Shown here piece after piece: positions 42,395-51,059 of a stretch of 64,000 nucleotides of DNA. The notes under the pieces are model-generated. The model was not told the origin of the DNA and searched no databases. It saw only the letters and a program-made list of their open reading frames with translations. This DNA comes from JAHEKB01 sp049115575 (GTDB lineage Bacteria; Bacteroidota; Bacteroidia; NS11-12g; UBA9320), in assembly GCA_049115575.1 (NCBI GenBank), contig JAGDZU010000004.1, positions 590,912 to 654,911 of the forward strand. The letters run 5' to 3'. The stretch's first letter is position 1, and each line of letters begins with the position of its first letter. Both the position numbers and the translations under genes were made by a program.

Positions 42395-42970
42395 ATGCAG
42401 ACTACACCACCACATTACAAGTCGGATAAAGGTTGGATAGAAGTTATATGTGGGTCCATGTTTTCAGGTAAGACAGAAGAGCTATTGAGACGGGTTAGGC
42501 GGGCTCAACATGCTAAAATAAAATGTATCATTTTCAAACCTGAAATTGATGATCGATATGGTAGCGATAGAGTTCAGAGTCACGATAGCAATTTTGAAAA
42601 ATGTATACCTATAAAAAAGGCCTCTGATATTCATATTCATTTAGATGGGCATCAACTGATAGCCATAGATGAAGTTCAATTCCTCGACGAAGAAATTATT
42701 GAGATAAGCCGCAGTTTAGCTGACCAAAACAAACAAGTCTTATTGGCAGGTTTAGATATGGATGCCAACAGAAAACCATTTGGCTATATGCCAGCTTTAA
42801 TGGCGCAAGCTGAACACTTAACTAAACTACATGCTGTATGTTCTAACTGCGGATCTTTGGCAGGCTTTACCGTTAGGTTGTCTAATGTAAAAGCACAAGT
42901 TCAAGTAGGAGGCAAAGAACAATATGATGCACTTTGCAGAGCTTGCTATCTTCAGAGAAGCAAGAAATAG
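42395..42970 (+). CDS. tdk: Thymidine kinase (type II)
   Basis: This enzyme salvages thymidine to dTMP. The 191-residue protein has P-loop GSMFSGKTEELLRR near residues 21-34, the Walker B-like AIDEVQF, the lasso-domain zinc cysteines CSNCG and CRACY, and the substrate segment KEQYDALCR. It diverges from the 41732-42343 gene and converges on the UbiA-like gene with a 19 bp overlap. Confidence 0.96.
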   Translation: MQTTPPHYKSDKGWIEVICGSMFSGKTEELLRRVRRAQHAKIKCIIFKPEIDDRYGSDRVQSHDSNFEKCIPIKKASDIHIHLDGHQLIAIDEVQFLDEEIIEISRSLADQNKQVLLAGLDMDANRKPFGYMPALMAQAEHLTKLHAVCSNCGSLAGFTVRLSNVKAQVQVGGKEQYDALCRACYLQRSKK

Positions 42971-43821
42971 ACTATGGGATAGACATAAATCAAGTCTCCG
43001 AAAAATCTGTAGAGTTCATTCTTTTTAAAAAATCGGTTAAATACAACTATAAGCACTAGCTGCAAACTCATAGCTATCAAAATTAGCCAAGCTGAAAATG
43101 GAATGAGATACTGTACATAAACGTAGGTGCAAATGACGATAGCTGCAAGCGCAAATACCACTGACATCCATTTTAACCCATTTTTCCCAACGAATTTCCC
43201 CAAAGAACTCAAGCCGTTCCTTTTATCTAATTCAAAATCAAAATGAGAGAATAACAAAAGATTGGCTAAGTTGATAGCGCCGTATCCATATATGATGTAC
43301 ACAAGCGAATCCGCATGAATGCTGTCTGATTTGCTCCAGGGTATGTAGGCAAAACAAAGAGTAACTACTAATGCCACACCTATTTCTTTAAATGGGAGAC
43401 TGTGTTTTCTATTTTGAGTGAAAACTCGATTAATAATAAAGTATAGCACAAGAGCACTTAATAGTATGAAACCAAACTTTTGTGTGGATACAGGTAAAGA
43501 TGCATAGCTTATTGCTGCTGCAACCAACGAAGCAATGGTTATCAATGCCAATAAAAATCTGTGATACCTATGGTGAAGATAATAACGTAAACTTAAGCTG
43601 TACTCTTTCCTCTTAAAGCCATCAATAATATGATCCAAGGTATATATAATCCATACAGCCAAAGTGAGTACAATTGCTGTTGGAATATGAAAACCAGATT
43701 GAAATAGTTCGCTAAAAAAAAGATAGTTCAGAGGTGTACCAAGTATAACCCAGATACTGAATGAATTTATGAACTCTACAGAGGAAAGATTATTAAGATT
43801 TCTGTTGTGATGTGTAGGCAA
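42952..43821 (-). CDS. UbiA-superfamily-like membrane protein
   Basis: The 289-residue protein has about eight to nine membrane helices. IYTLDHIIDGFKRKEYS near residue 60 resembles the first Asp-rich motif of UbiA prenyltransferases, and LANLLLFSHFDFELDKRNG near residue 190 resembles the second (NDYFDxExD). Both motifs are degenerate, so the enzyme may be a divergent member or have lost activity. It is downstream of nothing obvious in quinone synthesis; the next upstream gene on the strand is the NifU-like gene, 4 bp away. Confidence 0.65.
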   Translation of the reverse strand: MPTHHNRNLNNLSSVEFINSFSIWVILGTPLNYLFFSELFQSGFHIPTAIVLTLAVWIIYTLDHIIDGFKRKEYSLSLRYYLHHRYHRFLLALITIASLVAAAISYASLPVSTQKFGFILLSALVLYFIINRVFTQNRKHSLPFKEIGVALVVTLCFAYIPWSKSDSIHADSLVYIIYGYGAINLANLLLFSHFDFELDKRNGLSSLGKFVGKNGLKWMSVVFALAAIVICTYVYVQYLIPFSAWLILIAMSLQLVLIVVFNRFFKKNELYRFFGDLIYVYPIVYFLLL

Positions 43822-43825
43822 AACA

Positions 43826-44053
43826 CTAATTCACTGCAACTACTTCTTTGATTTCCGGCAAGGCCCTTTTAATGCTTTCTTCAACTCCAGCCTTCATGGT
43901 AATATGACTTATATCACAGCTTTGACAAGCTCCAAGCAACTTTAATTTCACTACTCCATCTTCTATAGTGACTAACTCCACATCTCCGCCATCCGCTTTC
44001 AAGAAGGGTCTGATAGATTCTAATGCCTGATTAACCTTGTCTGTTGTTGTCAT
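43826..44053 (-). CDS. NifU C-terminal-domain Fe-S scaffold protein
   Basis: The 75-residue protein is a stand-alone NifU-like domain: PFLKADGGDVELVTIEDGVV, then LLGACQSCDISHITMKAGVE with the CxxC that holds a labile Fe-S cluster. It is encoded 14 bp after mrp, an Fe-S cluster carrier ATPase, so the two probably work together in Fe-S assembly. Confidence 0.94.
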   Translation of the reverse strand: MTTTDKVNQALESIRPFLKADGGDVELVTIEDGVVKLKLLGACQSCDISHITMKAGVEESIKRALPEIKEVVAVN

Positions 44054-44067
44054 TTAGTTCTTCAAAT

Positions 44068-45090
44068 TTAGGCAATTTCGAGATTAGCATTAATCACAGA
44101 CAGTTTACGTGCAACTTCTCCTGCTAATTCTTGATAGTTTGAATCAAGCTCATGCTCTTTCCCTTTCTCGCTTATTGGGATTTGGGCTAGCAGAGGCAGA
44201 TTGCACTGTTTCGCCAAGACAGTTCCTCCGTTTTGTCCAAATAGATAGTATTTATCCTCTTTGCCAGATGGTTGGAAATAACTCATATTTTCTACTACAC
44301 CTAATATCTCTTGTTTGAGCTGAGGATTTTGATACATATTAATAGCTTTGCCTGCATCTGCTATGGATAAGTCATCTGGGCTAGTGACCATAAGCATAGC
44401 GGTAACTGGAATTTGCTGAATCAAACTCAAATGCACATCTCCCGTTCCTGGAGGAAGGTCTATGATTAAATAATCCAACTCACCCCATAGAACGTCATTT
44501 GCAAATTGCTTGAGCGCTGAAGCCAACATGGGTCCTCGCCAAACAATTGCTTGCTCTTTTGGGACCAGAAATCCTATGGACATAAGCTTAATGCCGTCTT
44601 TATCTATAGGTTGCATCTTTTCTCCCTCCATAATAGGTTGACTTTGCTCCGTCTTGAGTATTACCGGAACTGAAGGTCCGTGAATATCTGCATCTAGCAC
44701 TCCTACAGTTGCACCTTGATTGTGCAATGCCTTGGCAAGGTTTACAGCTACAGTAGTTTTACCTACCCCTCCTTTACCTGAGGCCACTCCGATGATATTC
44801 TTCACTCCCACCATTACCTGTTCAGATGCTCGATTACTAGTCACTTGAGATCCAATAGTAATATGAACTTGCATTTCATCATCAACCATGGTTTTGATTG
44901 CAGTGACACAAGCGTTGTGAAGTACCTCTTTCATGGGGCAAGCTGGTGTAGTTAGGATGAGGTCAAAATGAACCTCTTTACCTGCAATCTTCAAATTCTG
45001 AATCATGTTCAGGCTAACAAGATCCTTTTTTAAATCAGGATCTTCCACGTGAGACAGCGCTTTTAAAATTTTATCTTCTAATTCACTCAT
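44068..45090 (-). CDS. mrp: Mrp/NBP35-family iron-sulfur cluster carrier ATPase
   Basis: The 340-residue protein has an N-terminal MIP18-like domain (residues about 5-80, with CPMKEV) and a ParA-like ATPase: deviant Walker A GVASGKGGVGKTTVAVNLA near 103-121, DADIHGPSVPVIL, and DLPPGTGDVHLSL. It delivers Fe-S clusters. It overlaps the DUF6787-like gene upstream by 8 bp and precedes the NifU-like gene by 14 bp. Confidence 0.95.
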   Translation of the reverse strand: MSELEDKILKALSHVEDPDLKKDLVSLNMIQNLKIAGKEVHFDLILTTPACPMKEVLHNACVTAIKTMVDDEMQVHITIGSQVTSNRASEQVMVGVKNIIGVASGKGGVGKTTVAVNLAKALHNQGATVGVLDADIHGPSVPVILKTEQSQPIMEGEKMQPIDKDGIKLMSIGFLVPKEQAIVWRGPMLASALKQFANDVLWGELDYLIIDLPPGTGDVHLSLIQQIPVTAMLMVTSPDDLSIADAGKAINMYQNPQLKQEILGVVENMSYFQPSGKEDKYYLFGQNGGTVLAKQCNLPLLAQIPISEKGKEHELDSNYQELAGEVARKLSVINANLEIA

Positions 45091-45400
45091 GACTTTTTTT
45101 TCTTGGTAGAAATCTTTTGTTCATTTTGATGAGAAACCACTTGACGAATTTATGTTCACCTAGAAGAGACCCAATAACAAAAAGCAATATTTGGTAAAAA
45201 ATATAAATTACCAAGATCCGAACAAACACGTCCAGCACCACATTATCTATATTTATTCCTAGAACATTGTATACAGATTTACGAACCAAAGCAGTAGTGC
45301 TCCCCGTAATTGCGAAAATCAAGAATATCCAGAGCATTCTTTGATCCGTTTGAACGTTCCACTTCTTTTTCCATTTATCCCAAATACCCTTCATTGCCAA
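45083..45400 (-). CDS. Small membrane protein, DUF6787-like
   Basis: The 105-residue protein has two membrane helices (about residues 22-42 and 60-82), an N-terminal basic, Trp-rich segment (IWDKWKKKWNVQ) and a basic tail. I believe it belongs to DUF6787, sometimes mislabelled prolipoprotein diacylglyceryl transferase in Bacteroidota, but it lacks any such catalytic motif. It overlaps mrp by 8 bp. The start could also be the ATG two codons later. Confidence 0.65.
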   Translation of the reverse strand: MAMKGIWDKWKKKWNVQTDQRMLWIFLIFAITGSTTALVRKSVYNVLGINIDNVVLDVFVRILVIYIFYQILLFVIGSLLGEHKFVKWFLIKMNKRFLPRKKSHE

Positions 45401-45526
45401 AGCCCTGCAAATATGCTACGCCTATCCAGAACTTAGCAACAAGCAGCTCAAAAGAATTGTTCTTTGTATTTGTAATCCTATTCATATTTAGTGTGCTTTA
45501 TATTATTATTGTGGAGTTAAGCTTAG

Positions 45527-46438
45527 ATGAGTTTAGAAAAGAATGAATCTGTAGACTGGTCAGCGGTCTTCAACCCAAAGAATTTAATACTGACTACTTT
45601 AGGAGTATTAATGGCTGTACTTGCCTTACAAGGATTTATGGTGCCAAATCACTTCCTTGATGGTGGAGTCACTGGTATCTCAATTCTAATCCACGAATTA
45701 TTTCACATCCGTTTGAACATACTGATTATAGTTATCAATATTCCCTTTATCTATTTTGGATATAAGAGGATTGGAAAAACATTTACAGTTCAAACCGTCT
45801 TAGCAGTACTTCTTTTAGCTCTTGGTTTGAGCTTTAAGATATTTGATTCTGTAACTGATAACAAATTACTGATTGCTGTTTTTGGCGGCTTTTTAATAGG
45901 AGCTGGAATGGGACTCTGTATTAGAGGTGGTGGTGTGATAGACGGCATAGAAATATTAGCAGTTTTCACAACTAAAAAAATTGGTTTCACAACAACAGAA
46001 GTTATTTTATACACCAACTCCATTCTTTTCTTAATTGTGGCTTTTACGTTCCAAGGAGGAATCAAGGGAGAAGGGCTTGAAACTGCCATGTATTCTATTA
46101 TCACATACTTTACGGCAATGAGAGCGCTTGATTATATAGTAGATGGCATTGAAGAGTATACTGCACTTCATTGCATATCTTCAATGAGCGATGATATTAA
46201 ATCTCTTATTGTAAATGATTTTAATAAAGGTATAACAGTCCAGAAAGGTGAACGCGGTTACTTACCAGGTTCCTTTGATGTTAAAACAGATTGCGATATT
46301 ATCATTACAATTGTAACAAGATTAGAATTGTTAGCCTTACAACAAGCGATTACTAAACTAGACCCCAAAGCATTTATGTATGTGCATACGATAAGAGAAG
46401 CCAAGGGAGGTGTCTTATCAAGAAGGAAGCATCATTAA
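45527..46438 (+). CDS. YitT-family membrane protein with DUF2179 domain
   Basis: The 303-residue protein has five membrane helices with the YitT marks FLDGGVTGISILIHELF near residues 42-58 and GLCIRGGGVIDGIEILAVF near 125-143, and a C-terminal cytoplasmic DUF2179 domain (residues about 215-300, KGITVQKGERGYLPG). The function of the family is unknown. It starts a plus-strand set of three genes (YitT, HD, amidase) with gaps of 6 and 30 bp. Confidence 0.9.
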   Translation: MSLEKNESVDWSAVFNPKNLILTTLGVLMAVLALQGFMVPNHFLDGGVTGISILIHELFHIRLNILIIVINIPFIYFGYKRIGKTFTVQTVLAVLLLALGLSFKIFDSVTDNKLLIAVFGGFLIGAGMGLCIRGGGVIDGIEILAVFTTKKIGFTTTEVILYTNSILFLIVAFTFQGGIKGEGLETAMYSIITYFTAMRALDYIVDGIEEYTALHCISSMSDDIKSLIVNDFNKGITVQKGERGYLPGSFDVKTDCDIIITIVTRLELLALQQAITKLDPKAFMYVHTIREAKGGVLSRRKHH

Positions 46439-46444
46439 GATTAA

Positions 46445-47014
46445 ATGACAGCGTTTAAAGACCTGGAAAATAGCGTTATTGACCGTATGAGAAAGGAGCT
46501 TCCTGCTCATCTCACTTACCACTGTGTGGAACATACAGAATTGGTAATTGAACGCTCTGAATATATCGCGCAAAAAGAAGGTTTAAGTAAAGCTAAAATC
46601 AAACTCATTAAAACCGCTGCGCTGTATCATGACTTTGGATTTACCAAGGTGTACAAGGATCACGAGGAAAAAGGAGTACAAATAGTAAAAAAGGAATTGC
46701 CTGCACACGGATATACAGATAAGGAGATTGAATCTATTTGTGGTATGATTATGGCCACAAAAATCCCTCAGCGTCCTAACAACGATATGGAAAATGTGAT
46801 CGCTGATGCTGATTTGGAATATCTTGGATCGAATGATTTTGAACGCATTGGCAATAGACTGTATAAGGAGCTTAAACACTTCAATCCAAAATTGAAGATT
46901 TCTGAATGGAATGAGATTCAGATTAAATTCATGTCATCTCACCACTATCACACCAATTATTGCAAACGCTATAGACAATGGCGCAAGAACAGTAATTTGG
47001 AAAGTCTCAAATAA
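46445..47014 (+). CDS. HD-domain phosphohydrolase
   Basis: The 189-residue protein has the HD metal-binding set: TYHCVEHTELV (first His), AALYHDFGF (His-Asp pair), GMIMATKIPQ (distal part) and VIADADLEYLG (last Asp). HD proteins of this size hydrolyse phosphate esters of nucleotides or signalling molecules; the substrate is unknown. The C-terminus HYHTNYCKRYRQWRKN is shared by Bacteroidota homologues. It is 6 bp after the YitT gene. Confidence 0.88.
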   Translation: MTAFKDLENSVIDRMRKELPAHLTYHCVEHTELVIERSEYIAQKEGLSKAKIKLIKTAALYHDFGFTKVYKDHEEKGVQIVKKELPAHGYTDKEIESICGMIMATKIPQRPNNDMENVIADADLEYLGSNDFERIGNRLYKELKHFNPKLKISEWNEIQIKFMSSHHYHTNYCKRYRQWRKNSNLESLK

Positions 47015-47044
47015 TAGTATCCATTTATTTTGCGTTTAGTATTC

Positions 47045-47701
47045 ATGGCTAAACGTTGGATTTTTTTCATCTCCGCTCTTATCATAGGTGCATTATTCTA
47101 CACCCTTGGCAACAAGAAAATTGCTGTTCACCGATTCAGGATGCACAAGGTAGATTATGCTGAAATCTATATACAAGCAGGGCATGAAGGCAGAACAAGT
47201 GGAGCTACCGGTACACAGAGTTCATTCGGTAGAGAAATAGACTGGACACCGATAGTTGCAGATGAAGCTACTCGATTGCTACGAGAGGCTGGAATAACTG
47301 TAATTAGATCTAAAGCAGACAGGAAGCGTTTTAGCAAAGTAGATTTAGCGCTATCTATACATTTTGATGGCTGTGAACAAGGTTGCGCCACCGGTGCCTC
47401 TATAGGATATGATGACCCTACAGATCAACCTGCTGCTCTTGCTTGGAAATCTTATTACAGCAAGTTCTTCAAATTCAAATGGCAGCCAGACAATTTCACT
47501 AAGAACTTAAGTAACTACTATAATTTCAAGTATACCATAACAAACGATGCAGAACTAGTTCTTGAGTTGGGTGACCTTACCTGCCCTGAACAAGCTTCTT
47601 GGCTCAAGGATCATTTACCAGAGCTTGGACAGATAGTGGCATATTTTGCTGCAGAGCGAATTGGAAAGGGACATTTGCTCCCAAAACCGAGCACAGTCTA
47701 G
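47045..47701 (+). CDS. N-acetylmuramoyl-L-alanine amidase-like zinc hydrolase (Amidase_3)
   Basis: The 218-residue protein has an N-terminal membrane helix or signal (WIFFISALIIGALFYTLG) and an Amidase_3-like domain. IYIQAGHEGRTSG gives the first His, DWTPIVADEATRLL the Glu, LALSIHFDGC the second His, and LVLELGDLTCPEQASWL the catalytic Glu. It should act on peptidoglycan in the periplasm. I chose ATG 47045 (MAKRWIFF) over the upstream TTG at 47030. It closes the plus-strand set that starts with YitT. Confidence 0.8.
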   Translation: MAKRWIFFISALIIGALFYTLGNKKIAVHRFRMHKVDYAEIYIQAGHEGRTSGATGTQSSFGREIDWTPIVADEATRLLREAGITVIRSKADRKRFSKVDLALSIHFDGCEQGCATGASIGYDDPTDQPAALAWKSYYSKFFKFKWQPDNFTKNLSNYYNFKYTITNDAELVLELGDLTCPEQASWLKDHLPELGQIVAYFAAERIGKGHLLPKPSTV

Positions 47702-47739
47702 TTTGGTCTTGAAAGTTGCTTGAGATAATATAACAACAT

Positions 47740-48303
47740 TTATTCCTGAGCTTTCTTTTTAAACCGTTTTTTAAAGACCCAATAAAAAAGTAAGACTACT
47801 ATGAGTGCTCCAATAATTGGGAACACTATACTAACTACACTTATTACTCCGGAGAATATCCCTTCAACAGAAGAGACAACAGGGTTGGCTGTTCCCGCTG
47901 TTAAGCTAGTGCTTTTTAGTCTAACTAAAGAAGTGCCTCCTTGTATAATACCAGCGGTTCCTCCTCCTGCAATTATGGCAATAGGCCATTTCACATAAGG
48001 TTCCATTTCAACAATAGTTGACCCTACCAATAGACTGCCACAAATCACAGCGAGTGGAGCTGCTAACGTATCTAGGGCATTGTCTACAAAAGGAATATAG
48101 TAAGCCAAAATCTCAGCTATGGTAGCTACTCCAAATACAATAATAGCGGGCATACTTCCCATCCACTGCATTTCTGCTGCTAAGGTGATTTGGTCAAAAT
48201 ATGCCGCTATGCTTGTAAGCAATGCAGGTACAAAAATTCGAAATCCTACTGCTGAGCTTAACCCAATACCCAGTAATAGACCGTAAATCCAGCTTGTTTC
48301 CAT
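47740..48303 (-). CDS. DUF4126-family membrane protein
   Basis: The 187-residue protein has about five membrane helices and the DUF4126 pattern: GLSSAVGFRIFVPALLTSI near residues 15-33, AEILAYYIPFVDNALDTLAA near 64-84 and GGTAGIIQGGTSLVR near 114-128. The family has no known function. It lies just downstream of the terminator of the OmpA gene, so it may use its own promoter. Confidence 0.85.
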   Translation of the reverse strand: METSWIYGLLLGIGLSSAVGFRIFVPALLTSIAAYFDQITLAAEMQWMGSMPAIIVFGVATIAEILAYYIPFVDNALDTLAAPLAVICGSLLVGSTIVEMEPYVKWPIAIIAGGGTAGIIQGGTSLVRLKSTSLTAGTANPVVSSVEGIFSGVISVVSIVFPIIGALIVVLLFYWVFKKRFKKKAQE

Positions 48304-48318
48304 ATTCTAAAACAAAAA

Positions 48319-48340
48319 AAGGAGGGCCTAAACCCTCCTT
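48319..48340 (-). terminator. Rho-independent terminator after the OmpA/TSP3 gene
   Basis: AAGGAGGG pairs with CCCTCCTT around a 6-nt loop; the minus-strand transcript continues with seven Ts. It lies 36 bp after the stop at 48376. Confidence 0.9.
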
Positions 48341-48375
48341 CTCAACTTAGCTTTTAGTTATATATTAATATTCGA

Positions 48376-49857
48376 TTAATATTCGAGTTTGAAATCTACT
48401 CTTCTATTTAGAGCTCTTCCTTCGGCACTTCCGTTGTCCGCAATTGGTTGTGTTTCACCATAACCTGTTGCAGTCATTCTACTTTCTTCCACACCTTTAG
48501 TTACCATATATCTCTTAACGGCATCAGCTCTGTTTTGAGAAAGTAGCAGGTTATCTGCATCTTCTCCAACATCATCTGTATGCCCTTCGATTTTCACTTT
48601 GGCACCTGGGTAAGTATTCAAGATTTCAACCAGTTTGTCTAGGTTCTCAAAAGATTCAGCCTTAATAGCGTCTTTTCCTGTTTCAAAGAAAATTCCTTTA
48701 GCAGCTAACCTTATTTGCTCTACCACTTCTTCTTCAATAGCAGGACAACCTTTATTTTCAACTATTCCTGGAACCGTAGGGCAGATGTCTTTATGATCAT
48801 AAACACCATCGCCATCCGTATCTGGGCAACCTTCTCCTTCAACAGTACCTGCAATTAATGGGCACTTGTCTTCAGAGTCAATGATTCCATCTTTATCAGA
48901 ATCTGGGCAACCATCAAGTTCGATTACTCCTGGAACGTCAACACATTTATCTTTTGAATCAGGAACACCATCGCTATCTGTATCTGGGCAGCCATTAAAT
49001 TGAGCTACACCTGCAACAGTTGGGCAATCATCTGCTTCATCTACAACACCGTCTCCATCTGTATCAAGAGAACATCCTACAGAATCAACTTCAGCACCTT
49101 CTGGTGTTTTAGGACATAAGTCAATGCTGTTAGGTATACCATCGTTATCGTTGTCTTTAATAGAAGGAGAACCACCTGAGTAACTTCCTCCAAAACTGTA
49201 AACAAACCCAATTGAATGATAGAGGTATGCATCATGTAAAGGCTTATTGCCATCAGTTCCAACATTCAATCTTGCACTAGACCACTGGAATGGAAGTCCG
49301 TCATAATTGTCGTCAAAACTGTAGTTATACATTTCCTGTATTTGTAAATCAATCGTTGGAGTCAGTCTAATTCTTGCACCAATTCCCGCACTCCAGTGAG
49401 ACGCGAACCAAGTTCTGCTTTGAGACCATCCTGGTATTCCGTGAATGATACGAGCTACAGATTGCATACCACCCCACCCTGCTCGAATGTATGGTTTGAA
49501 TGCTGCATCTTCACTCATGAGATACCCATTGTTAAATTTATAATTCAGACCGAATACTACATCGGTGATTCGTGCTCTAAAACCTAAGCCTTCTTTGTCA
49601 TAATATCCAAGGTCACCTATAGAGGCGTACATGGTGGCATCAAATGATGGATTCAAATAGTAATTAAATCCAAGACCCATAGCTTGATAGTTGAAAGATT
49701 GGCCAGAAGCAAAATACATAGTAGATCCTCGATCACCATTATATTCTCTAAGACCACCATTCAACTCTATTCCGTATTTAAAATCAGAAGATTGAGCACT
49801 AACATCAAGCATAAGAAAAATGCTTGCAATTAATGTGGTTAGTAGGTGTTTATTCAT
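48376..49857 (-). CDS. OmpA-family outer-membrane protein with TSP3 calcium-binding repeats
   Basis: The protein of 493 residues has a signal peptide, an N-terminal eight-stranded barrel (to about residue 215), five to six thrombospondin type 3-like repeats (DNDNDGIPNSIDLCPKTPEG, DTDGDGVVDEADDCP, DTDSDGVPDSKDKC and so on) and a C-terminal OmpA domain that binds peptidoglycan (IEGHTDDVGEDADNLLLSQN). It anchors the outer membrane to the wall and is usually abundant. I chose ATG 49855-49857 over a TTG two codons upstream. It is monocistronic. Confidence 0.95.
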   Translation of the reverse strand: MNKHLLTTLIASIFLMLDVSAQSSDFKYGIELNGGLREYNGDRGSTMYFASGQSFNYQAMGLGFNYYLNPSFDATMYASIGDLGYYDKEGLGFRARITDVVFGLNYKFNNGYLMSEDAAFKPYIRAGWGGMQSVARIIHGIPGWSQSRTWFASHWSAGIGARIRLTPTIDLQIQEMYNYSFDDNYDGLPFQWSSARLNVGTDGNKPLHDAYLYHSIGFVYSFGGSYSGGSPSIKDNDNDGIPNSIDLCPKTPEGAEVDSVGCSLDTDGDGVVDEADDCPTVAGVAQFNGCPDTDSDGVPDSKDKCVDVPGVIELDGCPDSDKDGIIDSEDKCPLIAGTVEGEGCPDTDGDGVYDHKDICPTVPGIVENKGCPAIEEEVVEQIRLAAKGIFFETGKDAIKAESFENLDKLVEILNTYPGAKVKIEGHTDDVGEDADNLLLSQNRADAVKRYMVTKGVEESRMTATGYGETQPIADNGSAEGRALNRRVDFKLEY

Positions 49858-49926
49858 AATCAAAAGCCTATTTGATAGAAAGCAATATTAACTGAATATT
49901 GATTAACTGCAAAAAATATTTGCATT

Positions 49927-50949
49927 TTAAGCCCAGATTTTGGTGCCTTCAGAACAATTTTGACAAATGTCAATGTTACTGCGGCTTTTCAGCACTAATC
50001 GTCTGAAACTTTGGTAGGATTTCCCCCTCCAGATTTTACGAAATCCTTCATTTCTAATCTGACCTAACTGATGACTTGCATCTTTATCAAAACAACAAGG
50101 GGCTATTCTTCCATCCCAAGTTACTACACATGAGTGCCACATTCGCCAACAATGATTAAATAGCTTATTCTTAATTTGAACTCCATTTTTACCTTGTTTA
50201 TACCTGCTGTACTTCTGCTTAGTAGGAAGGATATCTGCCTTGTCTTCAAAATTGTATAGTTGGGCGGTCTTGATAGCTAGGTGGTCTACTCCCACTTCCT
50301 TTGCAAGCTTTTCAATTTCTTCAATTTCGTTTTCATTATGCTTAAAAACAATGAATTGCCAAACTATGAATGGGGTCTTGCTATTGAGTTTTTTCTTCCA
50401 ACTTACCATTCTCTTAGACCCTTCAATAACCTTATCTAAAGACCCTCCGATTCTGTATTTAGAATAGCTCTCTTCATCCACTCCATCAACAGAAATAATC
50501 ATTCTACTCAAACCTGAATCCACTACTTCTTGGCATAAATCATCAGTGAGATAATGTGCATTGGTAGAAGTTGCAGTGTATATCTTATGCTTAGATGCAT
50601 ACTTTACCATTTGGGTGAATGAGGGGTTTAGAAAAGGTTCACCTTGAAAATAATATGTAATATAACTCAAGGTAGATTTAAGCTCATCAATGATTCTCTT
50701 ATTGAGATCTGCATCTAACATTCCAATGGGTCGGCTAAATGCTCTTAACCCGCTTGGGCATTCAGGGCAGCGCAGATTGCATGATGTTGTAGGTTCTATT
50801 GATAAGGCAATGGGGTCGCCCCAATGGTAACGTTTCTTAGTCCATTTACTCAGTAAATAGCTCGCTGTAATTTTGGTTGCATTCCACAGTCTTCTTGGTC
50901 TTAAAGACTTGAAATATTGGATGCCATCTTGTAGCTGAGCTCTGTTCAT
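49927..50949 (-). CDS. Radical SAM / SPASM-domain protein
   Basis: The 340-residue protein has the radical SAM cluster motif CNLRCPEC near residues 56-63 and a C-terminal SPASM-type cysteine set (CWRMWHSCVVTWDGRIAPCC near 275-294, then CQNCSEG). SPASM enzymes modify peptides or sugars or act in quinone-like cofactor synthesis. No precursor peptide was seen nearby, so the substrate is open. It is a single gene, 63 bp or more from its neighbours. Confidence 0.92.
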   Translation of the reverse strand: MNRAQLQDGIQYFKSLRPRRLWNATKITASYLLSKWTKKRYHWGDPIALSIEPTTSCNLRCPECPSGLRAFSRPIGMLDADLNKRIIDELKSTLSYITYYFQGEPFLNPSFTQMVKYASKHKIYTATSTNAHYLTDDLCQEVVDSGLSRMIISVDGVDEESYSKYRIGGSLDKVIEGSKRMVSWKKKLNSKTPFIVWQFIVFKHNENEIEEIEKLAKEVGVDHLAIKTAQLYNFEDKADILPTKQKYSRYKQGKNGVQIKNKLFNHCWRMWHSCVVTWDGRIAPCCFDKDASHQLGQIRNEGFRKIWRGKSYQSFRRLVLKSRSNIDICQNCSEGTKIWA

Positions 50950-50986
50950 TTTAATACGGCTGCAAATAAGCTATATAAAACGAAAA

Positions 50987-51004
50987 AGGGCCAATAATGG
51001 CCCT
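50987..51004 (-). terminator. Rho-independent terminator after the DUF2330 operon
   Basis: AGGGCCA pairs with TGGCCCT around a 4-nt loop; the minus strand continues with five Ts. It closes the pnuC to DUF2330 operon. Confidence 0.85.
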
Positions 51005-51059
51005 AATCCTGAATGTTAAATAGATAATAATATCTAATTTGACTTTAAAGAACGTAATT

